64,000 bases of DNA from an uncultured Porphyromonadaceae bacterium (GTDB lineage: Bacteria; Bacteroidota; Bacteroidia; Bacteroidales; Muribaculaceae): positions 1-64,000 of the forward strand of contig UQLL01000007.1 of the NCBI GenBank assembly GCA_900541835.1, read 5' to 3'. Below the pieces are notes generated by a model. The model worked only from the letters and a program-made list of their open reading frames with translations, did not search any database and was not told the origin of the DNA. The translations under genes were made by a program, and so were the position numbers. This document shows positions 16,159 to 25,021 of this stretch, one piece after another. The first letter of the stretch is position 1. Each line of letters opens with the position of its first letter.

Positions 16159-17109
16159 ATGGCACAGACGCAAGGAAAGCTCCGAGGATACCTGCTGGGC
16201 GTGATGGCGGCCGCCTCCTACGGCACCATCCCGCTCTTCACGCTTCCCCTGTACGGTGTTGGCATGAACGCCGACTCCATACTGCTGCTGCGCTACCTGC
16301 TGGCCATCCTCATCCTGGGGGTAATGCTCAGGGCGCGCGGACACAGCTTCCGCGTCGGCCGGCGAGACCTGCTGTGGCTCGCGGCCGGTGGCGTGATGAT
16401 GTCGCTGTCGTCGATCACGCTGTTCGCCTCCTACCTCTACATGCCGGCCGGAATAGCCTCTACGCTGCTGTTCGTCTATCCCATAATGGTGGCGGTAATC
16501 ATGGCCGCGCTCTTCCACGAGAAAATAGGTCTGAGCACGGTCGTGTGCCTGGCGGCGGCCTGCGGCGGCATAGCCCTTCTCTGCCGCGCCCCGTCGGCCG
16601 ACCAGCCGCCAGTATCGGCGCTCGGCGCCCTGCTGGCGATACTCTCAGCCCTCACCTACGCCATATATATAGTGGGCATCAACAAGTCGAGCCTGGACCG
16701 GCTGCCGACGCTCAAGGTGACGTTCTACGTGCTGGTATTCGGCCTGACGGTGTTCGCGCTGCGGTTCGCTTTCGGTCAGGAGCTGCGCCTGCCCCCGGTC
16801 TCCGGCTGGCCGCTATGGGGCAACATCCTGGCACTGGCGCTGATACCCACGGCCATCTCGTTCCTCTGCACCACGGCCGCCATCCAGAGCGTGGGGGCCA
16901 CGGTCACGGCCATCCTCGGCGCCTTCGAGCCGCTGACGGCCATCTTCTTCGGCATCACCGTATTCGGCGAGACGCTCATGCCCCGCCAGTGGGTCGGAGT
17001 TGTGCTGGTGATAGGCGCCGTGCTTCTGGTGGTGGCCGGCGGAGCCTCGGCCCGCTACCTGATGCGCCTGCGCAAACTTTTCCCCCGCATACGGCGTAAT
17101 AAGCTCTGA
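16159..17109 (+). CDS. EamA / DMT-superfamily transporter
   Basis: About ten hydrophobic segments in two EamA repeats. The first begins MAAASYGTIPLFTLPLYGVG with LLRYLLAILILGVML; the second begins with LGALLAILSALTYAIYIVG and includes LIPTAISFLCTTAAIQSVGATVTAILGAF (in two parts). The length of 316 residues is typical. It would export or import a small metabolite across the inner membrane; the substrate cannot be inferred. It ends 2 bases before the RecD-like helicase start, so the two are probably translated from one message. Confidence 0.85.
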   Translation: MAQTQGKLRGYLLGVMAAASYGTIPLFTLPLYGVGMNADSILLLRYLLAILILGVMLRARGHSFRVGRRDLLWLAAGGVMMSLSSITLFASYLYMPAGIASTLLFVYPIMVAVIMAALFHEKIGLSTVVCLAAACGGIALLCRAPSADQPPVSALGALLAILSALTYAIYIVGINKSSLDRLPTLKVTFYVLVFGLTVFALRFAFGQELRLPPVSGWPLWGNILALALIPTAISFLCTTAAIQSVGATVTAILGAFEPLTAIFFGITVFGETLMPRQWVGVVLVIGAVLLVVAGGASARYLMRLRKLFPRIRRNKL

Positions 17110-17111
17110 CC

Positions 17112-18521
17112 ATGGACGACCACGAGCTCACCCCCCTGACACAGCAAGGCCAGGCGCTCTACTCGCTTGCCCGGCAGCTCTTTCCCTTCGCCCCCACCGA
17201 CGAGCAGGACGAGGTGCTTACGGACCTGTGCCGCTTCGCCACGGACCGTCTGCCACGCGACGTGTTCGTGCTCAACGGCTTCGCCGGCACCGGCAAGACG
17301 ACCCTAATGGGCGCATATGTCAACGCCCTGCGCCGCGCCGGGGCCAAGGTGGTGCTCCTGGCACCCACCGGCCGCGCCGCCAAGGTCTTTTCCAATTCAT
17401 CGACGCTGCCTGCCGGCACCATCCACCGCCGCCTGTTCCGCCCCACCGAACAGGGAGGCTACACCCTGGCGCCCAACCGCAGCGAGGACACGCTGTTCGT
17501 GGTCGACGAGGCATCTCTGATAGGCGACGCCCCGGACCTGCGCCGCTCGCTGCTGCAAATGCTCGTCCGCTACGTCAACCAGGGCTCCAACTGCGGACTA
17601 ATCCTGATGGGCGACACGGCCCAGCTGCCCCCCGTGGGCCAGGAGCAGAGCGTGGCCATGAACCGCGACCGGCTCGTGAGCCTCGGCCTCGCCCCCTGGC
17701 ACCACGTCCTGAGCACGCCCCTGCGCCAGGCCGCAGAGAGCGGCGTGCTGTACAACGCCACCCTGGTGCGCCGCTTCATCACCGGAGAGCCGCACCCGGA
17801 AAGCCTCATCCTCGAAGCCTCCCGCTTCCCCGACGACGTCACAGTGGTGCCCGGCGAGGAGCTTGAGGACTACTACACCTCGTCGCTGAGCCGCGTAGGC
17901 CACGACGGCACCATCGTCATCACCCGCTCCAACTGGCGCGCAAACCTCATCAACAACGACATCCGAGTGCGCATCCTCGACACCGAGGAGGAGATCGGCA
18001 GCGGCGAGCACATCCTCGTGACGCGCAATAACTACTACTGGGCGCGGCAGGAACGCAACGCCCTGCTGGCCAACGGCGACATGGCCACCGTCAACTGGAT
18101 AGGACAGGCCGAGGAGCGCTACGGCTACCGCTTCGCCGACGCCGAGCTCACCTTTCCCGGCCGCCAGGGCCCCGTCGCCGCCAAGCTCATGCTCTCCACC
18201 CTCTACACCGACACACCCAACCTGAGCCCGCGCGAAATGGCCGACTTCCACGGCAAGGTCCTCTACAGCTACGAAGGCGACCTGAGCGAGAAAATGCGCC
18301 AGGCCGACAACGACCCATACTACAACGCCCTGCAGGTCAAGCACGCCTACTGCGTGACGTGCCACAAGGCCCAGGGCGGCCAGTGGCGCCACGTATACAT
18401 CGACATGGCCGGCATCCGCACCGACGCCTTCGGCGAGGACTTCTACCGCTGGCTCTACACCGCCCTGACGCGCAGCACCGAGCGCGTATTCCTCATCAAC
18501 CCCACCTTGCCCGTAACTTAG
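17112..18521 (+). CDS. RecD-like ATP-dependent DNA helicase / AAA ATPase
   Basis: Superfamily-1 helicase fold: Walker A GFAGTGKTTLM (about residues 56-66), an adenine/phosphate region LLAPTGRAAKVFS, Walker B LFVVDEASLIGD, and motif III GDTAQLPPVGQ. The C-terminal UvrD_C_2 part includes YCVTCHKAQGGQW and the motif VI region YTALTRSTERVF. At 469 residues it matches the short Bacteroidota RecD-like proteins, without a RecBC set nearby. A likely role is 5'-3' unwinding in DNA repair. Confidence 0.88.
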   Translation: MDDHELTPLTQQGQALYSLARQLFPFAPTDEQDEVLTDLCRFATDRLPRDVFVLNGFAGTGKTTLMGAYVNALRRAGAKVVLLAPTGRAAKVFSNSSTLPAGTIHRRLFRPTEQGGYTLAPNRSEDTLFVVDEASLIGDAPDLRRSLLQMLVRYVNQGSNCGLILMGDTAQLPPVGQEQSVAMNRDRLVSLGLAPWHHVLSTPLRQAAESGVLYNATLVRRFITGEPHPESLILEASRFPDDVTVVPGEELEDYYTSSLSRVGHDGTIVITRSNWRANLINNDIRVRILDTEEEIGSGEHILVTRNNYYWARQERNALLANGDMATVNWIGQAEERYGYRFADAELTFPGRQGPVAAKLMLSTLYTDTPNLSPREMADFHGKVLYSYEGDLSEKMRQADNDPYYNALQVKHAYCVTCHKAQGGQWRHVYIDMAGIRTDAFGEDFYRWLYTALTRSTERVFLINPTLPVT

Positions 18522-18641
18522 TCGAGAGTTATCGCCCTCCTCGCCCCGCACCTCTCAACACTCAACCCTAAACCCAAACACACACTAAATCGTTTAACAG
18601 TAAACGAACCCAAAAAATCCTTCACAAAAAAACACACGATC

Positions 18642-19274
18642 ATGAGAACCACCTTTAAAGCAATGCTGGCGCTTGCCGTCGCAGCCATCTTCGGACTTGG
18701 CGCACGCGCGCAGGATGTGGCTATAAAGACCAACCTGCTCCACGACGCGGGCGCCGTGGCCAACCTCGGCCTCGAATTCGGTCTTGCACCCAAATGGACT
18801 CTCGACATCTCCACCGACGTCAACTACTGGCCCGTCAAGCACGGCTGGTGGGGCCACGGCAGCCACCAGGAGCGCCGCTGGGAGCGCTGGTGGGTACAGC
18901 CCGAGGCCCGCTACTGGTTCTGCGAGAAGTTCCAGGGCAACTTCATCGCCCTACAGGTCATGGGCGGCATGTACAACGTAGGCAACATCGGCTTCATCCC
19001 CAACTTTCTCAACAACCGCTTCAAGCAGCTCAAGGACGAGCGCTGGAAAGGCTGGGGCGTCGGCGCCGGCATAGCCTACGGCCACGCCTGGACTCTCGGC
19101 ACACACTGGAACCTGGAGGCCGAAATCGGCATCGGCTGGATCTACTCCCGCTACGACCGCTGGAGCATCGACAAGGCCAACGGCGGCAAGCTCCAGAACA
19201 AAATCCAGGACAACAAGGTCCACAACTACGTCGGCCCCACAAAACTCGCCGTAAATCTGGAGTACGTCTTCTGA
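18642..19274 (+). CDS. DUF3575 exported outer-membrane-associated protein
   Basis: Signal peptide (MRTTFKAMLALAVAAIFGLGARAQ), then the DUF3575 pattern: AIKTNLLHDAGAVANLGLEF, WTLDISTDVNYWP, WWVQPEARYWFCEKFQGNF. The aromatic-rich beta strands end in AVNLEYVF, as in small outer-membrane barrels. In Bacteroidota such genes accompany DUF3868/OmpA proteins and often fimbrial loci. Here only the DUF3868 partner follows, 53 bases downstream, and no fimbrillin is present. Confidence 0.85.
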   Translation: MRTTFKAMLALAVAAIFGLGARAQDVAIKTNLLHDAGAVANLGLEFGLAPKWTLDISTDVNYWPVKHGWWGHGSHQERRWERWWVQPEARYWFCEKFQGNFIALQVMGGMYNVGNIGFIPNFLNNRFKQLKDERWKGWGVGAGIAYGHAWTLGTHWNLEAEIGIGWIYSRYDRWSIDKANGGKLQNKIQDNKVHNYVGPTKLAVNLEYVF

Positions 19275-19327
19275 CCGTAAGCCCGAACTAAGACGGAAAC
19301 ACCTAAAAAACCAAAAAACACACAATC

Positions 19328-20740
19328 ATGAAGACAAAGATATTTCTGGCAATGCTGCTCTGCCCAATCCTGGCACTTGCCGGAATCCGATACAGCGAAA
19401 GCGAGCTGCAGGTGCAGAACGTGCAGACGGTCAAGAACGGGCAGAACCTCGACATCTCCATGGACCTCGATTACACCAAGTTCCCCATCAAGTCCAACCA
19501 GGAACTGCGCGTCACTCCCATCCTGCGCAACGGCGCCAACGTTCAGGCTCTCCAGTCCGTAACCTTCGCCGGCCATAACCGCTACTTCTACCACAAGCGC
19601 AACGACGACGGCACCGTCAACCTCATGCGCAACGGCAAGAAGGCCATCTTCGACTACTCCGCCTCCGTGCCCTTCCAGCCGTGGATGAACAACTGTGAGC
19701 TCGTGATGTCATACCAGGTCAACGGCTGCTGCGGCAACACCGCCGCCACCTTCGAGACCCCCGTCAAGGACGTCAGATTCGCTCCCCCCACGCTCACACC
19801 GGCCTTCGCCTACATAGAGCCGGTGGCCGAAAAGGTCAAGATCCGCAACGTCAAGGGCACCGCCTACATCGACTTCATCGTCAACAAGACCAACATCGAC
19901 CCCACCTACCGCCGCAACAAGGCAGAGCTGGCCAAGATTACCAACACCATCAACCTGGTCCGCGACGACAAGGACGTGACGCTGAAGTCCATGGCCATCA
20001 AGGGCTACGCCTCGCCGGAGGGCCCGTACGAGAACAACGTGCGCCTGGCCAAGGGACGTACCGCCGCCCTCGAGGAGTACGTGCAGAACCTCTACAAGTT
20101 CCCCGACGGCTTCATCACCACCAGCTTCGACGCCGCCAACTTCCAGGGCCTCAAGGCATACCTCGACACCAACGAAGTAGCCGACAAGGCCGGCATCCTC
20201 GACATCCTGGCCTCCGACCTCCAGCCCTACGACAAGAACCAGAAGATCCGCACTACCTACCCCAACGAGTACGCCTGGCTGCTCAAGAACGTCTACCCCA
20301 GCCTGCGCAAGTCCGACTACGAGGTGGAATACACCGTGCGCAGCTACACTGACGTGGCCGAAATCATCGAGGTCATGAAGAAGAACCCGCAGAAGCTGTC
20401 GCTCCACGAGTTCTACCTGGCTGCCCAGAGCATGCAGCCCGGAAGCGACGAGTTCAACCACGTCTTCGACGTAGCCGCCGCCATGTTCCCCGACGACCCG
20501 ACGGCCAACCTCAACGCCGCCAACAGCGCCATGCAGCGCGGTGACCTGGTGAGCGCCGGACGCTTCCTGCGCAAGGCCGGCAACAGCAACGAAGCCCGTT
20601 ACGCACAGGGCCTGCTCGCGGCACTCAACAAGGACTACGACACCGCCATCGCCACCATGAAGATCCTCCAGAACGCCATGCCGCAGGCTCAGCAGATGCT
20701 CCAGCAGCTGCAGGCCATCAAGGCCTGGCAGGGAAAGTAA
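19328..20740 (+). CDS. DUF3868 / OmpA-like outer-membrane protein
   Basis: Exported (signal peptide MKTKIFLAMLLCPILALAG). An N-terminal DUF3868 beta region of about 150 residues is followed by an OmpA-like peptidoglycan-binding stretch near residues 205-260 (MAIKGYASPEGPYENNVRLA, then GRTAALEEYV) and a helical TPR-like C-terminus (LNAANSAMQRGDLVSAGRFL). Such proteins anchor surface structures to the cell wall. Paired with the DUF3575 gene and followed by a strong terminator. Which appendage it supports, if any, is not encoded here. Confidence 0.82.
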   Translation: MKTKIFLAMLLCPILALAGIRYSESELQVQNVQTVKNGQNLDISMDLDYTKFPIKSNQELRVTPILRNGANVQALQSVTFAGHNRYFYHKRNDDGTVNLMRNGKKAIFDYSASVPFQPWMNNCELVMSYQVNGCCGNTAATFETPVKDVRFAPPTLTPAFAYIEPVAEKVKIRNVKGTAYIDFIVNKTNIDPTYRRNKAELAKITNTINLVRDDKDVTLKSMAIKGYASPEGPYENNVRLAKGRTAALEEYVQNLYKFPDGFITTSFDAANFQGLKAYLDTNEVADKAGILDILASDLQPYDKNQKIRTTYPNEYAWLLKNVYPSLRKSDYEVEYTVRSYTDVAEIIEVMKKNPQKLSLHEFYLAAQSMQPGSDEFNHVFDVAAAMFPDDPTANLNAANSAMQRGDLVSAGRFLRKAGNSNEARYAQGLLAALNKDYDTAIATMKILQNAMPQAQQMLQQLQAIKAWQGK

Positions 20741-20770
20741 ACCGTCGGGCTTAAAGCCATCTAAGTATAG

Positions 20771-20803
20771 GGTGCGCCGATTCAGGTCGGCGCACCTTTT
20801 TTG
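20771..20803 (+). terminator. Rho-independent terminator overlapping a convergent gene end
   Basis: GGTGCGCCGA and TCGGCGCACC arms with TTCAGG loop, followed by TTTTTT. The minus-strand DUF4405 gene ends inside it (stop at 20782), so its last codons and the hairpin share DNA. Confidence 0.85.
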
Positions 20804-21219
20804 CGTTTTATGGAGTTACGGAGGAGCGGGAGGCGCTTGAGTAAGTGACCGAGGGCGACGATGGAGGCAAGCAGGCCGAGAATGTAGTGCCAGCGGCCCA
20901 GACCGGCACCTTCGCCGGGCAGGGGCAGGAGGATGACGCCGGTGATGGCGGCGACGGTCCAGAGGAGCATCAGCAGCACTGTCACTCGGCTTTTCTTGCC
21001 AAGCCCGGATCGAAACCACGAGCGATACCAGCCCCGATGCGACTGCACGTGCAGCCCGACGGCGACGAGGAAAAGCAGCCCGCAGACCACGTGCGCCACC
21101 GCCCAGTCGTGCCATATCTCGTGCGGCCCGTCACCGGCCACGTGGAGTCCTATGCCGGTGGCGAGCACGGCGGCGAAGGCCGGAATCAGCGACCAGTCAA
21201 TCACGAATATCCTTTTCAT
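20782..21219 (-). CDS. Small four-helix membrane protein, DUF4405/cytochrome b-like
   Basis: At 145 residues it has four hydrophobic segments and conserved histidines in or near them (IGLHVAG, HDWAVAHVVCGLL, VGLHVQSH, WHYILGLLASIVALGHLL). This is the pattern of DUF4405 proteins, which resemble the heme-b-binding part of cytochrome b561-type proteins. A role in membrane electron transfer is possible but not shown. Its last codons lie inside the terminator of the convergent DUF3868 gene. The next gene upstream (Crp/Fnr-like) ends 62 bases away on the same strand. Confidence 0.7.
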   Translation of the reverse strand: MKRIFVIDWSLIPAFAAVLATGIGLHVAGDGPHEIWHDWAVAHVVCGLLFLVAVGLHVQSHRGWYRSWFRSGLGKKSRVTVLLMLLWTVAAITGVILLPLPGEGAGLGRWHYILGLLASIVALGHLLKRLPLLRNSIKRKKGAPT

Positions 21220-21280
21220 GCCGCAAAGTTACGCCCACTCCCCCACTGGTGCCAATAACAATTGTAAAGAATTGAACGGG

Positions 21281-21790
21281 TCAGTGGCGGGCGCGGATGC
21301 GGCTGAGGGAAACGGGGGTGATGCCAAGGTAGGAGGCGATGTAGTGCTGGGGGATTCGGCGCAGGAGGTCGGGGCGCGTGCGCAGCAGCTCTTCGTAGCG
21401 CTGGCGGGGTGTCAGGCGGATGCGGCTGAGGAAGAGCTGCTGGTATGCGCGGAAACGGCTCACGAGCTTTTGCTCGAAGTATCGCCGTGCGTCGGCGTCG
21501 GCATCAAGCAGGTGGAAAAAGTCGGCGCGGGGCAGCACACGTAGCCGGGAAGGCTCGAGGGCCTGTAAGGTGAAAAGGGATGGAGCGCGGGTATAAAGGC
21601 TGTCGAAAGAGGCGACGCACTCTCCGCCGAGAAAGAACTGGAAGGTGATGTCGCGACCGGAGTCGAGGAAGCCGAGACGCAGACAGCCGCAGTCGATGAA
21701 GTAGAGTCGGTCGGCGACGTCGCCCTCGCGAAGGAGAATGGTCCTGGCAGGAACCTCTACCGGCTCCAGCTGGCTCAGAAATTGACTCAT
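21281..21790 (-). CDS. Crp/Fnr-family transcriptional regulator, short N-terminus
   Basis: Cyclic-nucleotide-binding-like beta roll (ILLREGDVADRLYFIDCGCL, FFLGGECVASFDSL, LFTLQALEPSRLRVLP) followed by a helical region and a C-terminal helix-turn-helix (ITPVSLSRIRARH) with the Bacteroidota-typical LTPRQRYEELLRTRPDLLRR. At 169 residues it is about 20 short at the N-terminus compared with usual relatives. The frame runs upstream, but that stretch overlaps a decayed RhuM fragment, so the ATG at 21790 was chosen. The N-terminus may have been lost when the fragment arrived. The effector is unknown. Confidence 0.75.
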   Translation of the reverse strand: MSQFLSQLEPVEVPARTILLREGDVADRLYFIDCGCLRLGFLDSGRDITFQFFLGGECVASFDSLYTRAPSLFTLQALEPSRLRVLPRADFFHLLDADADARRYFEQKLVSRFRAYQQLFLSRIRLTPRQRYEELLRTRPDLLRRIPQHYIASYLGITPVSLSRIRARH

Positions 21791-21812
21791 CTCATCATAA
21801 CAGTAACAATCT

Positions 21813-21890
21813 GATTTCGGCTGCCGTCTGGCCCGTGATGGCGTAGTGGAAGCGGTTCTGGACCATGGCATAGAAGTCGTGAGTGGTGGA
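21813..21890 (-). pseudogene. Remnant of a RhuM-family (virulence RhuM) gene
   Basis: A stop-bounded 26-codon piece on the minus strand reads DFYAMVQNRFHYAITGQTAA and continues EI. This is the central motif of RhuM-family proteins (DFYAxVQNKxHYAxTGxTAAE) found on mobile islands. It is cut off by stops on both sides, has no start, and lies directly upstream of the Crp-like gene. Confidence 0.6.
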
Positions 21891-21936
21891 TTACGTGTTT
21901 TACCTTGCAAATTTAATGCAAAAGGCTGAGATTGAC

Positions 21937-21982
21937 AACAAAAACGGTGGCGCCTATCTAAAGGTGCCATCGTTTTTGTTGT
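21937..21982 (-). terminator. Bidirectional rho-independent terminator
   Basis: AACAAAAACG(G/A)TGGC pairs with GCCA(T)CGTTTTTGTT around a short loop; T-runs occur on both strands. It follows the S9 peptidase stop (22013) and separates it from the Crp/RhuM region. Confidence 0.8.
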
Positions 21983-22012
21983 TTATCTCGATATGAAAAG
22001 AGGTTGGACGCC

Positions 22013-24871
22013 TCAGAAGCCGAGGTCCTGTCCTTTGCGGACGGGGTCGATACCTTCCTTCATCCAGCGGGGCATTGGATCGCCCTTGAGGTAGTGGTCG
22101 AAGAAGCCCTGGAGGCGCTTGGTGATGTCCTTGCGGTTCTTGCGGGCGCGGATGTTGTGGGCCTCGCCGTTGTACTGTAGCATCCATACGGGCTTCTGCA
22201 GGCGACGCAGGGCCATAAACATCTCTATGCCCTGGTACCAGGGCACGGCGCCGTCGGCGTCGTTGGCCATGATGAGCAGGGGCGTCTCGACGCGGTCGGC
22301 GTAGAAGACGGGAGAGTTGGCGATGTAGAGCTGCGGGGCCTCCCATAGGTTGCGGCCTATGCGGCTCTGTCCAAGCTCGTACTGGCCCTGACGGGAATCG
22401 CCGCTGCCCCAGCGGATGCCGCCGAAGGCGGAGGTCATGTTGGACACGGGCGCGCCGGAGCCGGCGCAGGCGAACATGTTGGTGCGGGTCACCAGATAAG
22501 CAGTCTGGTAGCCGCCCCAGCTCTGGCCGTCGATGCCGATCTTTTCCTTGTCGATGAAGGGGAAGCGCTTGCAGAGGTCCTCGACGCCGGAGCATACGTA
22601 GTTGTATGCGCTCTCACCGGGGATGCCGGGAGCGTACTTGATGTCGGGCACGAAGACTACGTAGCCGCGGCTGACGTAGAAGGGGTAGTTGACCCAGCTC
22701 CACGAAGGCTCCATGGTGTAGTGGAGGTAGAGGTTCTCGCTGTTGCGCTCGTAGAAGACCACGAGCATGGGGTACTTCTTGTTGGGGTCGAGGTCCTCGG
22801 GAGTGTAGAGAACGCCCTCGGTGAGATCTCCATTGTAGGCGTACCACTTCACGAGCTGTGCGTCGCCCCAGAAGTAGTCGGCCATCTGGGGGTTGGCGTC
22901 AGTCACCTGGCGGGCCTTGGCGAAGTTGTTGTCGGTGGCGATGAATACCTGCGGAGAAGTGGAAAAGTCAGCCTTCCGGAAGGCGTAGACGGGAGCGTTC
23001 TTGGCACGGGCAATCTGGGAGAATGTCTTGGGTTCGATGGATAGAATCTTCGGAGCGGCGGCGGTGCCGGCCTTTGCCAATGCGAGGCCATTCTGCTTGT
23101 CGTCGTGGCGGAAGACTCTCAGGAGCATGTCCTGACCGGGTGTGAGGTAGCGCTCCTCGCGGTCGGTCTTCAGGTATCGGTAAGTGACACCTGCCCTGCG
23201 GCCGGCACCGGCTGTGAAATTGACGGGTTTTGTCTTTCCGGTGGGGTCGAGGCTCCAGATGTCATAGCGGTCATATACGAGGAAGCGACCGTCGTCCTTG
23301 GTCCAGCCGGCGAATCCATAGGGCATGCGCTGCATGGGTATGTCCTGGTCCTCGTCCCAAAGAGGATATTCGATGTCGGCGGTGAGATTGACGGTCTTGC
23401 CGGTGGCGGGGTCGAAGGCGTAGTAGTCACGGTCCTTGAACATCACCACGTACTTGCCCATGGGCGACAGCTCGTTGAGACCGGACTGGCTCTCTCCTAC
23501 CGACGTGGTCGCACCGGTGCGGAGGTTGAGAATGGTGAGATCTTCGGGGGCCACGTAGTCCCACTGGCGGGTGACCTGCCACTGGCTGGGGTCGCGGAGC
23601 AGGACGTTGTCGCCGGCCCAGAGGTCGGAAGGCACCACGTCCACCAGGGAATTGGCGGTGACGAGGCGTTGGCTGCCATCACTCAGGTCGATTACCAAAG
23701 GCATGGTGTGCTCGCGGAGCTTCTTGCGATTGACTTCCTCCTGGGGCGGCGTGTAGGGGGCGTCCCAACGCCAGATGTCGAGGGCTGCCTGCTCGAAGTC
23801 GACGATGTTGGTGTCGTTGGGCAGGACTGTCGGTGCGACGCCGACGATGAGGCGGTTGCCATCGCGCGAGAAGCGTAGCTCGGAGTACTGGTTGATGAAG
23901 AGGCTGTCGCCACGGGCGGCTCGCTGGGCGGCCTGCCAGGCGCGGAGTATGGAATCGTTCTGCTCGGGGGTGCCGGTCGTGGGCGGACGCATCAGGCGCA
24001 CCTCAGGGTTGGGCACGAGGGCCACCTTGTATTCCTGCTCTGCGGGGACGCCGGGCCTGCGCAGGTCCACACGATAGAGGCTGTTGCGGCGCGTGCCGGT
24101 GTCGTTGGAGTCGTTGGAGGCGATGAATGCCATCTGGTCGGAGGCGCGGGAGAAGACTGGCGTGCCGTAGTGCTTCTGTCCGCGGTCGAGCAGAGTGTAG
24201 GAGGTGTCTCGCAAGCTCAGCAGTGCAACGCCGCGCCGGGTGACGGAGTCTTTCTTCTGAGGCTCGATGACGATGCCCACATGCTGGCCGTCGCGACTGA
24301 CGGACCAGTTCTTGACCCACTTGGTGACCTTCTGGCGCCCGGTTGGCAGGTGGCGGGCAATCAGCGGCTTGCCGGCTTTCTTGTCCTTCAGCGCCTTAGG
24401 CTTGATGTAGGTGGTGTCGGAGGTGGAGTATACCACCCAGTCGCCGCCGTCGAGGCCTAAGCGGTAGCGCTGCACGTTGGCTATTTTCTCGACGGTGCCT
24501 TTGCTCAGGTTCACGAGCGCGAGGCTGTCCTGGGGCAGGTCGAAGTCCTTCTTCTTCTTGATTTTGGCGGCACGGGTGTCGGCGTAGAAGGGCTTAATGA
24601 GGGCGATGGCCCACCGGCCGTCGGCAGTGAAAGATGGCTGGTAGCCACGGGCGATGGAGACTTCCTTGCCGGTGCGGGTGTTGCGGAATGTGAGGACTCC
24701 GTCGCCCTCCTGCGGATTGACCATGTAAGCGGCCCACTTGCCATTCTGGCTCAACGGCGCCACGCTCACCGACTGCCACGAGTCGAACGAGTCATGGTCG
24801 AGCGGCTTCTTGGCGCTGACGCCCAGGCAGCAGCCTATGGCCAAGGCGAAGAGAAGAAATCGATTTTTCAT
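22013..24871 (-). CDS. Periplasmic S9 prolyl-oligopeptidase-family peptidase
   Basis: Signal peptide (MKNRFLLFALAIGCCLGVSA) and about 650 residues of beta-propeller sequence precede a C-terminal alpha/beta-hydrolase peptidase domain. The nucleophile is Ser784 in GIDGQSWGGYQTA; Asp in MANDADGAVPW and His in YNGEAHNI complete the triad. GSGAPVSNMTSAFGG is typical of Bacteroidota S9 members. It would cleave proline-containing or other short peptides in the periplasm. A longer frame starts 22 codons upstream but lacks a signal peptide. The family-C palindrome lies about 30 bases upstream. No operon partner. Confidence 0.9.
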   Translation of the reverse strand: MKNRFLLFALAIGCCLGVSAKKPLDHDSFDSWQSVSVAPLSQNGKWAAYMVNPQEGDGVLTFRNTRTGKEVSIARGYQPSFTADGRWAIALIKPFYADTRAAKIKKKKDFDLPQDSLALVNLSKGTVEKIANVQRYRLGLDGGDWVVYSTSDTTYIKPKALKDKKAGKPLIARHLPTGRQKVTKWVKNWSVSRDGQHVGIVIEPQKKDSVTRRGVALLSLRDTSYTLLDRGQKHYGTPVFSRASDQMAFIASNDSNDTGTRRNSLYRVDLRRPGVPAEQEYKVALVPNPEVRLMRPPTTGTPEQNDSILRAWQAAQRAARGDSLFINQYSELRFSRDGNRLIVGVAPTVLPNDTNIVDFEQAALDIWRWDAPYTPPQEEVNRKKLREHTMPLVIDLSDGSQRLVTANSLVDVVPSDLWAGDNVLLRDPSQWQVTRQWDYVAPEDLTILNLRTGATTSVGESQSGLNELSPMGKYVVMFKDRDYYAFDPATGKTVNLTADIEYPLWDEDQDIPMQRMPYGFAGWTKDDGRFLVYDRYDIWSLDPTGKTKPVNFTAGAGRRAGVTYRYLKTDREERYLTPGQDMLLRVFRHDDKQNGLALAKAGTAAAPKILSIEPKTFSQIARAKNAPVYAFRKADFSTSPQVFIATDNNFAKARQVTDANPQMADYFWGDAQLVKWYAYNGDLTEGVLYTPEDLDPNKKYPMLVVFYERNSENLYLHYTMEPSWSWVNYPFYVSRGYVVFVPDIKYAPGIPGESAYNYVCSGVEDLCKRFPFIDKEKIGIDGQSWGGYQTAYLVTRTNMFACAGSGAPVSNMTSAFGGIRWGSGDSRQGQYELGQSRIGRNLWEAPQLYIANSPVFYADRVETPLLIMANDADGAVPWYQGIEMFMALRRLQKPVWMLQYNGEAHNIRARKNRKDITKRLQGFFDHYLKGDPMPRWMKEGIDPVRKGQDLGF

Positions 24872-24902
24872 ATTTTCATTTATAGTTGAGGGTTGAGGAC
24901 CC

Positions 24903-24933
24903 GAAGCTCGCCGAGCTAAGCTCGGCGGCAGCG
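24903..24933. repeat. Palindromic repeat family C
   Basis: GAAGCTCGCCGAGCTAAGCT followed by CGGCGGCAGCG: an internal palindrome matching the copy at 14936-14960. It lies between the S9 peptidase start and a family-A repeat. Confidence 0.65.
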
Positions 24934-24985
24934 CCAAAGTAAATGCACTGCCTGCGGGGACAACTCTTGACTCTTAACTTTTTAT

Positions 24986-25012
24986 GCGGACGCACCAGGG
25001 TGCGTCCCTACA
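24986..25012. repeat. Palindromic repeat family A, complete copy
   Basis: GCGGACGCACC / GGTGCGTCCCTACA around a short centre. It sits 10 bases beyond the ribBA stop and may also act as a transcript-end hairpin there. A CTCTTGACTCTTAACTT stretch of the family-B type lies just before it. Confidence 0.75.
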
Positions 25013-25021
25013 ACTTGAGAA

